From JBBRVP01 sp038246785 (GTDB lineage Bacteria > Actinomycetota > Actinomycetes > Jiangellales > Jiangellaceae): a DNA stretch of 35,979 nucleotides. The first letter of the stretch is position 1, and each line of letters begins with the position of its first letter. The translations under genes were made by a program, and so were the position numbers. The notes under the pieces were generated by a model. It was not told the DNA's origin and made no database searches. It saw only the letters and a program-made list of their open reading frames with translations. Shown here piece after piece: positions 23,639 to 31,851 of the stretch. The stretch is taken from positions 1 through 35,979 of the forward strand of contig JBBRVP010000035.1 in assembly GCA_038246785.1 (NCBI GenBank), in the 5' to 3' direction.

Positions 23639-24457
23639 TCAGCAGCGGTCGGCGCGGAGGAAGTCGAGCACCGCGGTGACGAACAGATCCGGCGCACTGA
23701 GCATCGCCACGTGTCCCTGACCGTGGAGGGTGACGACGCGGGCGCGGGGCAGGGCTGCGGCGAGCATCGCGGTCGAAGATGCCTCTGCCGCAGAGCTTGT
23801 CGAGCCGGCGAGCAACAGGACCGGCACGGTCGAGCCGGCGAACCGGGCGGGGTCGAATCGGTAGGCGCTAAAGACGCGCAGCTCGCGGACCACCGTGTGC
23901 GCTGCGGCCACGCGTTCCGGCCAGGACGGCGCGGACCTGGCCAGCGTCAGCTGGTCCTCGGTCATCCCGGCGAGGTCGCGCAGGACCTCGGTCACGACCT
24001 CCTCACGCCGGTCCTGGGCGAGCAGCTCGGCCATCCGGTCCGTGAACCCGGCGGGAGTGGTCACCGCCCCCACGCCGGACTCGTATAGGACCAGCCGCCC
24101 CATCGCGGTGGTGTGGAGGACCGCCTCCAGGGCGCAGGTGGCGCCGGTGGAGTGGCCGAGCACGTCGACGGGCCCGCCGGTGGACTCGGCGACCGAGTCG
24201 ACGACGGCCGCGACGTCGCCGGCCTCGGCCTCGATCGAGTAGGCGGTGGCGTCGCCGCTGGCCCCGCGTCCGCGGCGGTCGACCGCGTAGATCGTGACGT
24301 GCGGCTCCAGCAGTGGCAACACGTCCTGCCACCGGCTGTGGTCGGCGGTCGTCCCGTGTACCAGGACCAGTGCGGGGCCCTGCCCGCTGCGCCAGTACCC
24401 GATCGGGGTCCCGTCGCCTGACGTGGTCTCTTCCAGGACCGGCTCGTACTCGCCCAT
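23639..24457 (-). CDS. alpha/beta hydrolase
   Basis: This 272-residue hydrolase shows the HG motif (ALVLVHGTTADHSRW), then YAVDRRGRGASG. The nucleophile elbow is GHSTGA; the acid is not obvious, because the usual Asp loop reads LLAGSTSSAAEASS. The His loop is HGQGHVAML. The absence of a clear Asp after the sixth strand is unusual; the acid may come from elsewhere. The ATG at 24457 follows GGAGGAGCAC, an excellent ribosome binding site; the long upstream frame is shadow. Substrate unknown. The LuxR/HD gene ends 74 bp upstream, and the two may be co-transcribed. Confidence 0.85.
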   Translation of the reverse strand: MGEYEPVLEETTSGDGTPIGYWRSGQGPALVLVHGTTADHSRWQDVLPLLEPHVTIYAVDRRGRGASGDATAYSIEAEAGDVAAVVDSVAESTGGPVDVLGHSTGATCALEAVLHTTAMGRLVLYESGVGAVTTPAGFTDRMAELLAQDRREEVVTEVLRDLAGMTEDQLTLARSAPSWPERVAAAHTVVRELRVFSAYRFDPARFAGSTVPVLLLAGSTSSAAEASSTAMLAAALPRARVVTLHGQGHVAMLSAPDLFVTAVLDFLRADRC

Positions 24458-24531
24458 CGTGTGCTCCTCCCAGCGGTGTCGATCACGATGAGCGTGCTCG
24501 GGCGCGGGGCGGTCCGCATCGGGCAAGCGCC

Positions 24532-26082
24532 CTATTCGGGAACCTGTTCCCCGAGCAGGCCGTGCTCCATGGCGAACAGCGCTGCCGCAGGCCGGGTGGT
24601 GACGCCAAGCTTCGCGTAGATGTGCTCGACGTGGTGGCCGACCGTCTTGGCCGCGATCCCGAGCCGGGCGGCCACCTCCCGGTTGGAGTATCCACGGGCG
24701 ATCAGCCGCAGCACGGCGACCTCGCGCTCGGACAGACCAGCCGGACGCGCAGTCGACACCGACGGTCCACCGCCCTGCCCGACGGTGGCGAGGACGGCGT
24801 CCACCGCGGTGCCGTCCAGGCGGCCTACTCCAACCTCCGCCCGCAGGACGTCCCGGGCTCGCCTGGGCGGGAAAGCGGGACGGTGGGCCCGGTCCTCGAT
24901 CAGCGCGGTCCACACGTCGGCGGCGGCGAGCAGCCGCGCCGCGGCTGACAGCTGCGGACCGGCGGATCCACGGTGGTAGCCAGAACCGTCCAGCCGCTCG
25001 TGATGCGCGCCGGCGAGGGCGGCCACCGGCGCCAGCCCGGTGCAACGACCCAGCACCCGCTCTGACAGGTAGGGATGCAGCCGGACCCGCTCGCCCTCGC
25101 CCACGCCCAAGGCGGCGGCACGGTCCCAGGTGCCTGCCGGTACACCGACGGAGCCGAGGTCGGCCACCAGCGCCGCGCGTCGCAACGCTGCGACCCGGCG
25201 TTCGGGCATGCCGCACCCCTGCCCGGCCGCTGCGGCGGTCGCGGCGACCCGACCGGACCGGCCGCGGGTCCAGCGCGACCTCAGGTCGGCGAAGTCACCG
25301 ACCGCGGCCAGGGCACGATCGATGGCCACGTGGCCGATGTGGCGATGCGGTTGCGGCTCGCGGGCCAAAACCTCTTCCCACACCGGCTCGCCCTGGTCCT
25401 CGGGGATCCCGACGCGAGCGACGGCATCGACGACCGCCGGATCGTAGGCGTGGCCACGTCGTCGTGACAGCACCGCCAGCGCTTTCGCGCTGCCCGCGAG
25501 CCGCTGCCACAGCACTGCGTCGCGGGCGACCACGACCACCCGTACCGCGACCGGCACCACGTCACCGGCCAGCCCGTCGGGGACGCCGCGCCCGTCCCAA
25601 CGCTCGTACGCGTGCGCCAGGGCTGCCGCCACGCCTGCGCCCATGCCCATCCGGGTTGCGAGCCGGGCTCCGACCTCGCAGTGCGAGACCTCGGTACGGG
25701 AGTCCCGGATCGCCTTCCCCAGCAGCCAGGCTCGCCGCGGCGCGGACCTGCCGCGCCCGACACCGCTCGCGAGCCCCCGCAGGGCCTCGGCAGGCGAACC
25801 CATGTAGACCGGAGCCATTGCCGCCACCAGCGCCACGTTGTCGCCGCCGGCGTAGTACGCCATCTCCGGTGCGTCCGCTGTGCAACCGAGGAAGCGCAGC
25901 AGTGCGACGAAGTAGACGTCGCTGGCCGTGGCGGCGTCCAGGCCCAGCTCATCGGCCACCTGCGTCGCCAGTCGGCACGTCCGCAGCGCGTGCTCCAGCG
26001 GCTGGCCGGTCCCCAGGTCGGTCGCCAGCGAGATCGCCGCCACCAGCTCAGACAGCCGGAACCCTTCAACCGGCATGTCCAT
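24532..26082 (-). CDS. LuxR-type regulator with degenerate HD-GYP region
   Basis: The 516-residue protein has an N-terminal half (1-265) with helical HD-like structure (HCEVGARLATRMGMG, WDGRGVPDGLAGD at 162-174). A second HD-GYP part covers 290-430 (ADLGSVGVPAGTWDR, RLHPYLSERVL, HHERLDGSGYHRG at 360-372). A LuxR helix-turn-helix sits at 449-505 (LSEREVAVLRLIARGYSNRE, then LGIAAKTVGHHVEHIYAKLG). In active HD-GYP phosphodiesterases the second part begins with HDIGK; here it reads ADLGS, so the first metal His is lost. It may bind a signal such as cyclic-di-GMP without cleaving it, and regulate transcription. The ATG at 26082 has a weak ribosome binding site; start uncertain. Confidence 0.8.
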   Translation of the reverse strand: MDMPVEGFRLSELVAAISLATDLGTGQPLEHALRTCRLATQVADELGLDAATASDVYFVALLRFLGCTADAPEMAYYAGGDNVALVAAMAPVYMGSPAEALRGLASGVGRGRSAPRRAWLLGKAIRDSRTEVSHCEVGARLATRMGMGAGVAAALAHAYERWDGRGVPDGLAGDVVPVAVRVVVVARDAVLWQRLAGSAKALAVLSRRRGHAYDPAVVDAVARVGIPEDQGEPVWEEVLAREPQPHRHIGHVAIDRALAAVGDFADLRSRWTRGRSGRVAATAAAAGQGCGMPERRVAALRRAALVADLGSVGVPAGTWDRAAALGVGEGERVRLHPYLSERVLGRCTGLAPVAALAGAHHERLDGSGYHRGSAGPQLSAAARLLAAADVWTALIEDRAHRPAFPPRRARDVLRAEVGVGRLDGTAVDAVLATVGQGGGPSVSTARPAGLSEREVAVLRLIARGYSNREVAARLGIAAKTVGHHVEHIYAKLGVTTRPAAALFAMEHGLLGEQVPE

Positions 26083-26150
26083 GACCACGAGTATCGCGAC
26101 CGGGACACGGTCCGATCCACACGCGCGTCCGACGGCCGGCCGCCGAGTGC

Positions 26151-27071
26151 TCAGCCGTGGGTCGGTGGCTCGTGCTCGGCGTGACCGGCCGGCTCGAGCT
26201 GGAAGGTGCAGTGCTCGACGTCGAAGTGGTCGGCCAGGCACCGGCCGAGCGCGTCCAGGACCCGCCCGCCCCCGCCGTCGGCCAGCGCCTCCTCCGACAC
26301 GATGACGTGCGCGGACAGCACCGGCATGCCCGACGTGATGGTCCAGGCGTGCAGGTCGTGCGCGTCGACGACGCCCGGGGTGGACAGCAGGTGCGCCCGC
26401 ACCTCGGTCATGTCGACGCCCTTGGGGGTGGCTTCCAGCAGGACGTCGACCGCCTCGCGCAGCAGCACCCACGTCCGCGGCAGGATCAGCAGCGCCACGA
26501 CGACCGAGGCAACCACGTCGGCCCGCAACCAGCCGGTGAGGCTGATGACTATTGCGGCGACGATCACCGCGAGCGATCCGAGGAGGTCGCCGAGGACCTC
26601 GAGGTAGGCGCCCTTGACGTTGAGGCTGTGCTGCGCGCCGCCGCGCAGCACCAGCGCCGCGGCGATGTTGGCCACGAGGCCCACGGCGGCGAACACGAGC
26701 ATGAGGCCGCCCTCTACAGGCGGTGGGTCCGCCCACCGGCGCCATGCCTCGACGAGGACGACGACGGCGATTCCCACCAGCAGCAGAGCGTTCAGCATTG
26801 CCGCCAGGATCTCCAGGCGGTAGTAGCCGTACGTCCGCTGGGCCGTGGCCGGACGTGCCGCGAAGGTGACGGCCAGCACCGCCAGGCCGATCCCGGCGGA
26901 ATCGGTGAACACGTGCCCGGCGTCGGCCAGCAACGCCAGGCTGCCGGTGAGCACGGCGCCGACCACCTCGGCCACGAGCACCGCCAGCGTGATGCCGAGA
27001 ACCGTCAGGAGCCGACCGCGGTTCGCCGCCCCGGCGGTCACCGGGGAGCCGTGACCGTGACCCGCGCCCAT
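26151..27071 (-). CDS. cation diffusion facilitator (CzcD/ZitB-like metal exporter)
   Basis: This 306-residue exporter has six hydrophobic segments between residues 20 and 215 and a cytoplasmic ferredoxin-like C-terminal domain (VDAHDLHAWTITSGMPVLSA, DALGRCLADHFDVEHCTFQL). The transmembrane metal site has His53 and Asp57 (ADAGHVFTD). In the fifth helix the motif is EVLGD (Glu158, Asp162), where many Zn2+ exporters have HVLGD. The N-terminus GHGHG and the C-terminal His-rich tail can also bind metal. It would export Zn2+, Co2+ or related ions using the proton gradient. ATG at 27071 places the His-rich segment at the start. Confidence 0.9.
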   Translation of the reverse strand: MGAGHGHGSPVTAGAANRGRLLTVLGITLAVLVAEVVGAVLTGSLALLADAGHVFTDSAGIGLAVLAVTFAARPATAQRTYGYYRLEILAAMLNALLLVGIAVVVLVEAWRRWADPPPVEGGLMLVFAAVGLVANIAAALVLRGGAQHSLNVKGAYLEVLGDLLGSLAVIVAAIVISLTGWLRADVVASVVVALLILPRTWVLLREAVDVLLEATPKGVDMTEVRAHLLSTPGVVDAHDLHAWTITSGMPVLSAHVIVSEEALADGGGGRVLDALGRCLADHFDVEHCTFQLEPAGHAEHEPPTHG

Positions 27072-27129
27072 CCCGTCAGCAAACGGGACATCGGCGTAGC
27101 CGCGCAAGGCTGCATCCCCGGGCCGAGGT

Positions 27130-27149
27130 GAGCGGGCCCGCTCGCCCGC
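27130..27149 (-). terminator. possible terminator stem after the ABC permease gene
   Basis: GAGCGGGCCCGCTC (27130-27143) is a perfect palindrome, and GCGGGC/GCCCGC (27132-27149) offers an alternative stem, directly downstream of the permease stop on the minus strand. There is no T-run, so strength is uncertain. Confidence 0.4.
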
Positions 27150-27155
27150 AACCCC

Positions 27156-28004
27156 TCAGATGTCGCGCCGCGCGAACGTCGTGACGCACAGCGCGAGGAC
27201 GAGCCCGAGCCAGACCCCGGCCCACAGGAGGTAGGCCGGGGTCAGCGCCGCGGTCGCGACGAAGGGGTCGGCGACGGCGCCGACCCCGAGCTCGGAGAGC
27301 ACGCCCGGCACCTGCAGCGCGTGCATCGCCCCGTGCCAGAGGCCGTCGGTCGGGAGCACGACCTGAGCCACGGACCCGATCCGAGCGACGCTGTCGTTGC
27401 CGACCGCGGCGCCGACTCCTCCCACCACGCCGGCCACCCAGGCCGCCCCGAACACGCCGACGGCCACGACCCCGGAGGCGAGCGGGGAGAGCAGACTGGA
27501 CAGCAGCAAGGCCAACGACAGCAGGACGACGGCTTCGGCGCTCAACAGCGCGAGCGCAATCACCGGCTGCGGTGGCTGGTAACCCACCGTCCAGCGCACC
27601 ACGAGGAACTCCAGGGTGCCGGCCACGACGACGTACGCGGTGGCGAATGCCACCAGACCGAGCCACTTGCCCAGCAGCACCGAGGAGCGCCGGATGGGAC
27701 GCGCCACGACGGCCAGCGCCACTCCGGATTCCACCTCGCCGGACAGGGTCGGCCCGGCGAGGAACGCGGTGCCGAGGGCGACGATGAGGCTGACGGTGAA
27801 CATCACGAGGTTCAGCAGCTGAGCCGCGATGAGCTGCGCCTCGCCGCTGGTCAGCGTGCCGCGGTCGGTGTGCAGTCCCGGCAGCTTCGCAAAGCCCCAG
27901 CCGTTGAGCACCAGGAGCAGGACGGTGAGCCCGGCAAGCGCCCAGACGACCTTGCGTCGACGCGCCTCCAGCAGCGTCAGCCCCGCGACGGTCAGGACGG
28001 TCAC
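27156..28004 (-). CDS. ABC-2 type transporter permease
   Basis: This 282-residue integral membrane protein has about six hydrophobic segments (residues 20-36, 60-85, 110-135, 148-172, 176-200 and the C-terminal 255-275) and the NosY-like motif SGEVESGVALAVVARPIRRS in the first cytoplasmic loop. With the ATPase it should form an exporter of lipid, peptide or another envelope compound. Its GTG overlaps the ATPase stop by four bases (GTGA). It is the last gene of a four-gene operon headed by an ECF sigma factor and its anti-sigma factor. The substrate cannot be read from the sequence. Confidence 0.88.
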   Translation of the reverse strand: MTVLTVAGLTLLEARRRKVVWALAGLTVLLLVLNGWGFAKLPGLHTDRGTLTSGEAQLIAAQLLNLVMFTVSLIVALGTAFLAGPTLSGEVESGVALAVVARPIRRSSVLLGKWLGLVAFATAYVVVAGTLEFLVVRWTVGYQPPQPVIALALLSAEAVVLLSLALLLSSLLSPLASGVVAVGVFGAAWVAGVVGGVGAAVGNDSVARIGSVAQVVLPTDGLWHGAMHALQVPGVLSELGVGAVADPFVATAALTPAYLLWAGVWLGLVLALCVTTFARRDI

Positions 28005-28987
28005 CGCGGTGCCCCGGACGGGAGGCGGTCGTCCGCGGCATGCGCGCCGTCCGGCCCGGCCCGCAGAACCCCGAGTAGCCGATCCTCCAACGTCATGCGC
28101 CCGGGCTCCACGGCGTACACCCGCACGTCCAGCGCCACCAGGTCCGCGACCAGGCCGGGCACCCGGTCATCGTCGATGCCGTGCACGATCACCCAGCCGC
28201 CGTCGTGATGCACCGCGCGGTAGCGCGCGAGCAGGCCTTCGGCGCGCGCGTCGAGCGGGCCGAGCCGGAGCCGCACGTGCGCCTGTCCGAGCAGCTCGTC
28301 GAGAGAGCCGGAGGCCGCCACGCGCCCGCGGTCGAGGATCACCACCCGGTCGCACACCCGCTCGACCTCGCCGATCAGGTGCGAGTTGAGCAGCACCGCA
28401 GCGCCTCGCGCCCGAAGTTCGCGGACGATCTCGCGGACGTCGACGCGCCCGACCGGGTCGAGCGCGGAGGTGGGCTCGTCCAGCACGACGAGCTCGGGGT
28501 CGCCGAGCAGCGCGACCGCCAAACCGAGCCGCTGCTGCATGCCCTTGGAGAAGGTCCCGACGCGGTCCCGCTCCCGCTCGGCCAGCCCCACGCGGTGCAG
28601 CAGTGCACGCCGGTCGGGACCGGCCAGCGCCTTCCGCGCCAGCCGAGCATGCAGGCCGAGCACCTCCGCGGCGGTGAGCCAGGGCTGGTAGCGGAACAGC
28701 TCGGGCAGGTAGCCGACCCGAGCCCGTGAGAGCGGGTCGCCGACAGGCCGCCCGAGGAGCATGACCTCGCCCGCGTCGTGGCGGACGAGGCTGAGGAGGA
28801 TCTTGATGAGGCTCGTCTTCCCGGCACCGTTGGGCCCGAGCAGCCCGAGGACCTCGCCGCGACCGACGGTCAGGCCGACCGAGGCGAGCGCCACCTGCCT
28901 GCCGTAGCGCTTCGTGACCCCGGAGCACCACCCGGCCGCCGACGAGGCGGCCGGCGCGCTGCCGGGCGCAGCGTCAGCCGAGCCCAC
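28001..28987 (-). CDS. ABC transporter ATP-binding protein
   Basis: This is a 328-residue ATPase subunit. Walker A is GPNGAGKT (51-58), the signature is FSKGMQQR (146-153, the usual LSGGQ variant of NosF/CcmA-like exporters), Walker B is LVVLDEPTSALD (166 onward), and the switch His204 is in NSHLIGE. A C-terminal accessory domain of about 90 residues follows. The GTG start overlaps the anti-sigma stop by 14 bases, and its own stop overlaps the permease start. The N-terminal 20 residues are Ala-rich and may not be real, but no better start is seen downstream. Confidence 0.9.
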   Translation of the reverse strand: MGSADAAPGSAPAASSAAGWCSGVTKRYGRQVALASVGLTVGRGEVLGLLGPNGAGKTSLIKILLSLVRHDAGEVMLLGRPVGDPLSRARVGYLPELFRYQPWLTAAEVLGLHARLARKALAGPDRRALLHRVGLAERERDRVGTFSKGMQQRLGLAVALLGDPELVVLDEPTSALDPVGRVDVREIVRELRARGAAVLLNSHLIGEVERVCDRVVILDRGRVAASGSLDELLGQAHVRLRLGPLDARAEGLLARYRAVHHDGGWVIVHGIDDDRVPGLVADLVALDVRVYAVEPGRMTLEDRLLGVLRAGPDGAHAADDRLPSGAPR

Positions 28988-30071
28988 GGGCGACGGCTCG
29001 CAGGTTGTCGGGGCTCAGCAGCCCGACGGCGGCCTCGAGCCGGCCGTCGCTGATCCACACCAGCGCGGCGGCGGACTGGTCGCGCAGGCGCAGGAGGGTT
29101 GCCGGGTGGCCGTGGACCTGCGTCGCCTCACTGGTTGCCACCTCGGTCGGCACCGGCACGGGCAGCACCGAGCCGTTGGTGGGAAGTGCGCGGATCTGGT
29201 TCGCGAGCCCGGCCGGGAATCCTGGCTGCGCCACGAGGAAGTCCTCCAATGTCTGCAGCGAGACGCCCTCGCTGGCTGCCGTCGGCGCCTTCATCCGTAC
29301 GACGGCCAGCGTCGGCAGCCGGCCGCCCTGGTCCCAGGTGGCAACCACACCGGGACCGACGTCGAGCCGCAGGCGGCTGCCGTCGAGGCCGGCGGGCATC
29401 GCCGGGAGCGAGCGCCCATGACGGGCTGCGGCGGTCGCCGCCTTGTCCGCCGAGAACGTGAACGTCACGGTCCGTCGCGGCAGGACGGCGTACGTCGGCG
29501 TGCCGGTCACGCCCGCAGGGAGCGCCGCCACCGTCGGAGCGGGGATCCCGGCCGCTGCGGTGGCGGCCGACGCGGAGGCTGCCGGCCGCGGCTGCCAGTG
29601 CCCGGGCACCGACAACGTGCCGTACGCCGAGAGGTCGGGCAGCTGACCTGCAAGGTCGGTGACCTGGAAGGTGACCGGCGTCACCGCGCGGGGGTGGAAG
29701 ATCGGCAGCCAACTGGCTGCGGCAGCGGCCGCGGTGCCGCCCAGGGCCAGGACTGCGGCCGCGCTCACGGCGACCATGGGGCGGCGCAGGCTCAGCCGCC
29801 GCCGCGGCAAACTCACCGCGACGCCGCGGACGGGGTCGGCTGCCCGTCGTGTCGGCTCCGTCAGCCGCCCCCAAGCCGTCTCCACGTCGGGGAGCGGCTC
29901 CGTGCCCGCGGCCTGTGCCAGCAGCTCAGCCACCGCGTCGCGGTCCGCCCGGGCGGCCTCGACGGCGCTCTGGCAGCGGGCGCAGATCTGGGCGTGGCGC
30001 CGGTCGGTGTCGGTCACGGCTGCGGGCTCGTCGACGCGCCGGCGCCGCATCCCCTCAGCCAGGTGTGTCAT
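28974..30071 (-). CDS. anti-sigma factor with membrane helix and large extracytoplasmic domain
   Basis: The protein has 365 residues. The N-terminal cytoplasmic part holds a zinc-finger-like HAQICARC motif and then helices, as in zinc-dependent anti-sigma domains. A single membrane helix follows at about 98-125 (MVAVSAAAVLALGGTAAAAAASWLPIF is the core). The outside part of about 235 residues has a beta-rich look and may sense an envelope condition. ATG at 30071 overlaps the sigma-factor stop by 17 bases, the usual sigma/anti-sigma coupling. It probably binds the sigma factor until a signal releases it. Confidence 0.8.
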   Translation of the reverse strand: MTHLAEGMRRRRVDEPAAVTDTDRRHAQICARCQSAVEAARADRDAVAELLAQAAGTEPLPDVETAWGRLTEPTRRAADPVRGVAVSLPRRRLSLRRPMVAVSAAAVLALGGTAAAAAASWLPIFHPRAVTPVTFQVTDLAGQLPDLSAYGTLSVPGHWQPRPAASASAATAAAGIPAPTVAALPAGVTGTPTYAVLPRRTVTFTFSADKAATAAARHGRSLPAMPAGLDGSRLRLDVGPGVVATWDQGGRLPTLAVVRMKAPTAASEGVSLQTLEDFLVAQPGFPAGLANQIRALPTNGSVLPVPVPTEVATSEATQVHGHPATLLRLRDQSAAALVWISDGRLEAAVGLLSPDNLRAVARGLG

Positions 30072-30633
30072 CGCTGTCCAGCTCCCTCCGTACGGCCTGC
30101 TCGCCACGCCGCAACGTGGTGCCCACGCTGGTCGGTGAGATGCCGACGACGGCCCCGATCTCCTGATAGCTCAACCCGCTGTGTCTGAGCAGCACCACCA
30201 GCGCCTGCGTGCGCGGAAGCCGGGCGAGTGCTTCGCGGACGCGCTCGCGCCGGGCTGCCGACAGCACCTCCTCCGCCACGTCGGGCGCCCAGTCCGCGGT
30301 GGCGGTGGCCGACTCGCGGCGGGAACGGCGGGCGTCCGAGCGGCGAACGTTCAATGCGGTGTGGGCCGTGGCCACAGCGAGCCAGGCGGGGGCCTGTTCG
30401 GCCGGCACCGAGGCTCGCCCGTAGGCGATGAAGACGTCCTGTGCCACATCCTCCGCCTCGCGGCCGGAGCCCAGGACTCGTCGGGCGATGCCGACGACCC
30501 GGCGGTACTCCGCGCGGAACGTCCGCTCCAGGTCGGGACGCACCGCGTCTGCGGCGCCGCGTCGACCGCGCTCGTCATGCCGGTCGCCGACGGCGGTGAG
30601 CCGGGGCAGGCTGCGCTCTCCCACGACCTCCAC
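30055..30633 (-). CDS. ECF-type RNA polymerase sigma factor
   Basis: This 192-residue factor has region 2 at about 38-105 (FRAEYRRVVGIARRVLGSGR, EAEDVAQDVFIAYGRASV, ATAHTALNVRRSDARR). Region 4 is at about 130-182 (EALARLPRTQALVVLLRHSG, LSYQEIGAVVGISPTSVGTT). It is the first gene of the sigma / anti-sigma / ABC operon; GTG at 30633 is the longest reasonable start, and a start further inside is possible. Its promoter is probably autoregulated. It would direct RNA polymerase to envelope-stress or transport genes; the ABC pair in the same operon is the obvious target. Confidence 0.88.
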   Translation of the reverse strand: MEVVGERSLPRLTAVGDRHDERGRRGAADAVRPDLERTFRAEYRRVVGIARRVLGSGREAEDVAQDVFIAYGRASVPAEQAPAWLAVATAHTALNVRRSDARRSRRESATATADWAPDVAEEVLSAARRERVREALARLPRTQALVVLLRHSGLSYQEIGAVVGISPTSVGTTLRRGEQAVRRELDSDDTPG

Positions 30634-30656
30634 AACTCCTCAGCACCGCCGAGCGT

Positions 30657-30673
30657 CCCGATGTGACATCGGG
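30657..30673 (-). terminator. short hairpin between ZIP and sigma genes
   Basis: CCCGATG, a 3-nt loop and CATCGGG form a perfect seven-pair stem just after the ZIP stop (minus strand) and 24 bp before the sigma GTG. It may end the ZIP transcript. No T-run is present; it might also be an operator for the sigma operon. Confidence 0.45.
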
Positions 30674-30682
30674 CCTCCGCGG

Positions 30683-31537
30683 CTACCCACCGACCGCGAC
30701 GAGGACCAGGTCGGTGGCCAGTCCGGCGAGCAGCCCGAGCAGGAGCCCGGTGTAGAGCGTGGCCCGGCGACCCATCTTGAGCCCGACCCCGACGAGCTGG
30801 ACGACGACGTAGAGGATCGACCCGGCGGCGAGGGCGAGGAAGCCGAGGTAGAGCACGTCGTTGGTGACCACCTGCCCGAGCACGGTTCCGAGGGCGGTCG
30901 GGCCGCCGCCGATGACGCCGAGGACCGCGAGCTGACCCCAGCCCGGCAGCCGCTCCCCGCCGGCCAGGGGAGCGGTGATCCCGAACCCCTCGGTGGCGTT
31001 GTGCAGGGCGAAGCCGACGACGAGCACCAGCGCCAGGCTGAGCTCACCCTGGACCGCCGACTGGCCGATCGCGAGGCCCTCGGAGAAGTTGTGCAGCCCG
31101 ATGCCCACGGCGATCAGCAACGCCAGGCGAGCGGCCGGTTCGCGGGTGAGGCTCGGCCGCCGGGCGGCCACCTCTGCGCTCGACATGGCCCCCGGTCCGT
31201 ACGGCCGCGGCGTCCGGCGTACGCGCGCGGACATCCACTGCTCGTAGCCGACCAGCGAGAGCAGCCCCACGGCGAGGCCGCCGACGAGCACCGCGAACAG
31301 CAGCGCGAACCGAGCCCAGGAGCCGCCAGTGCCGCCTGCGACGGGCAGTGTTGCTTCGACCGGCTCGACCGCATGTGTGAGCACGTCCCAGAACAGGAAG
31401 ACGAGCACGCCCGCGGCAACGCTGTTGAGCAGCGCGCGCAGGCCGACCGACGGGTTGCGCAAGCGCCCGATCGGCAGCCCGAGGAAGATCGTGCCCCCGG
31501 CCAGGATCCCCAGCAGGACGATTTGGGTCGAGCTCAC
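30683..31537 (-). CDS. ZIP-family metal transporter
   Basis: This 284-residue membrane protein has about eight hydrophobic helices and the ZIP signature: HNFSEG (149-154) in one helix and HNATEG (179-184) in the next, both lining the metal path. A charged cytoplasmic loop (100-135) separates the two helix groups. ZIP proteins bring Zn2+, Fe2+ or Mn2+ into the cytoplasm. GTG at 31537 is chosen because GGAGG precedes it by five bases; a GTG at 31549 is less likely. A DtxR/IdeR-type box lies 26 bp upstream, which points to iron as the regulated metal. Confidence 0.88.
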   Translation of the reverse strand: MSSTQIVLLGILAGGTIFLGLPIGRLRNPSVGLRALLNSVAAGVLVFLFWDVLTHAVEPVEATLPVAGGTGGSWARFALLFAVLVGGLAVGLLSLVGYEQWMSARVRRTPRPYGPGAMSSAEVAARRPSLTREPAARLALLIAVGIGLHNFSEGLAIGQSAVQGELSLALVLVVGFALHNATEGFGITAPLAGGERLPGWGQLAVLGVIGGGPTALGTVLGQVVTNDVLYLGFLALAAGSILYVVVQLVGVGLKMGRRATLYTGLLLGLLAGLATDLVLVAVGG

Positions 31538-31562
31538 GAAGTCCTCCACGACACGTACAGCA

Positions 31563-31581
31563 GTAGGTAAGCCTCACCTAA
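31563..31581. promoter_or_regulatory. DtxR/IdeR-type iron box upstream of the ZIP gene
   Basis: On the minus strand the sequence is TTAGGTGAGGCTTACCTAC. It matches the canonical iron box TTAGGTTAGGCTAACCTAA at 16 of 19 positions, with both AGGT/ACCT half-sites intact. It ends 25 bp upstream of the ZIP start and overlaps the likely promoter, so iron-loaded DtxR/IdeR probably represses the transporter. Confidence 0.7.
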
Positions 31582-31692
31582 CCACTCCGCGCCCGCGCCG
31601 GGCAAGCCTGCCCGCTTCGACGACGTCACTGCCCTCAGGGTCGAGAATCCCTGCGAAACGGCCCGATAGACGACCACCAGGACAGTGACGTC

Positions 31693-31719
31693 GGGGGGGC
31701 GGCGGGGGGGCCGGGGGGG
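31693..31719 (+). repeat. G-tract cluster (three G7 runs), G-quadruplex potential
   Basis: Seven-base G runs start at 31693, 31704 and 31713, separated by CGGC and CC. In this 27-base stretch the plus strand could fold into one quadruplex or several alternatives. It lies about 130 bp upstream of the sigma-70 gene, within the 313-bp spacer that also contains the ZIP promoter. Confidence 0.55.
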
Positions 31720-31851
31720 ACCGGACGAGGCGGCGTTCCATCCCGGCCGGGGCGGGCTGAGCAGCGTGCGCTGGAACGAAGCGGCCGCCGCGGGCGTTGA
31801 GGAAGCCGAACCCTGTCCGCCACCGACGCCCCGAAGGGGGTGCGCGCCCGC

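Noticed and set aside
24532..26745. 737-residue version of the LuxR/HD protein
   Set aside because: The first 220 residues are Arg-rich and antisense-like to nothing conserved; they overlap the CDF gene on the same strand in another frame.
26157..27131. 324-residue plus-strand frame
   Set aside because: Antisense of the CDF exporter; rich in His/Gln/Arg with no pattern.
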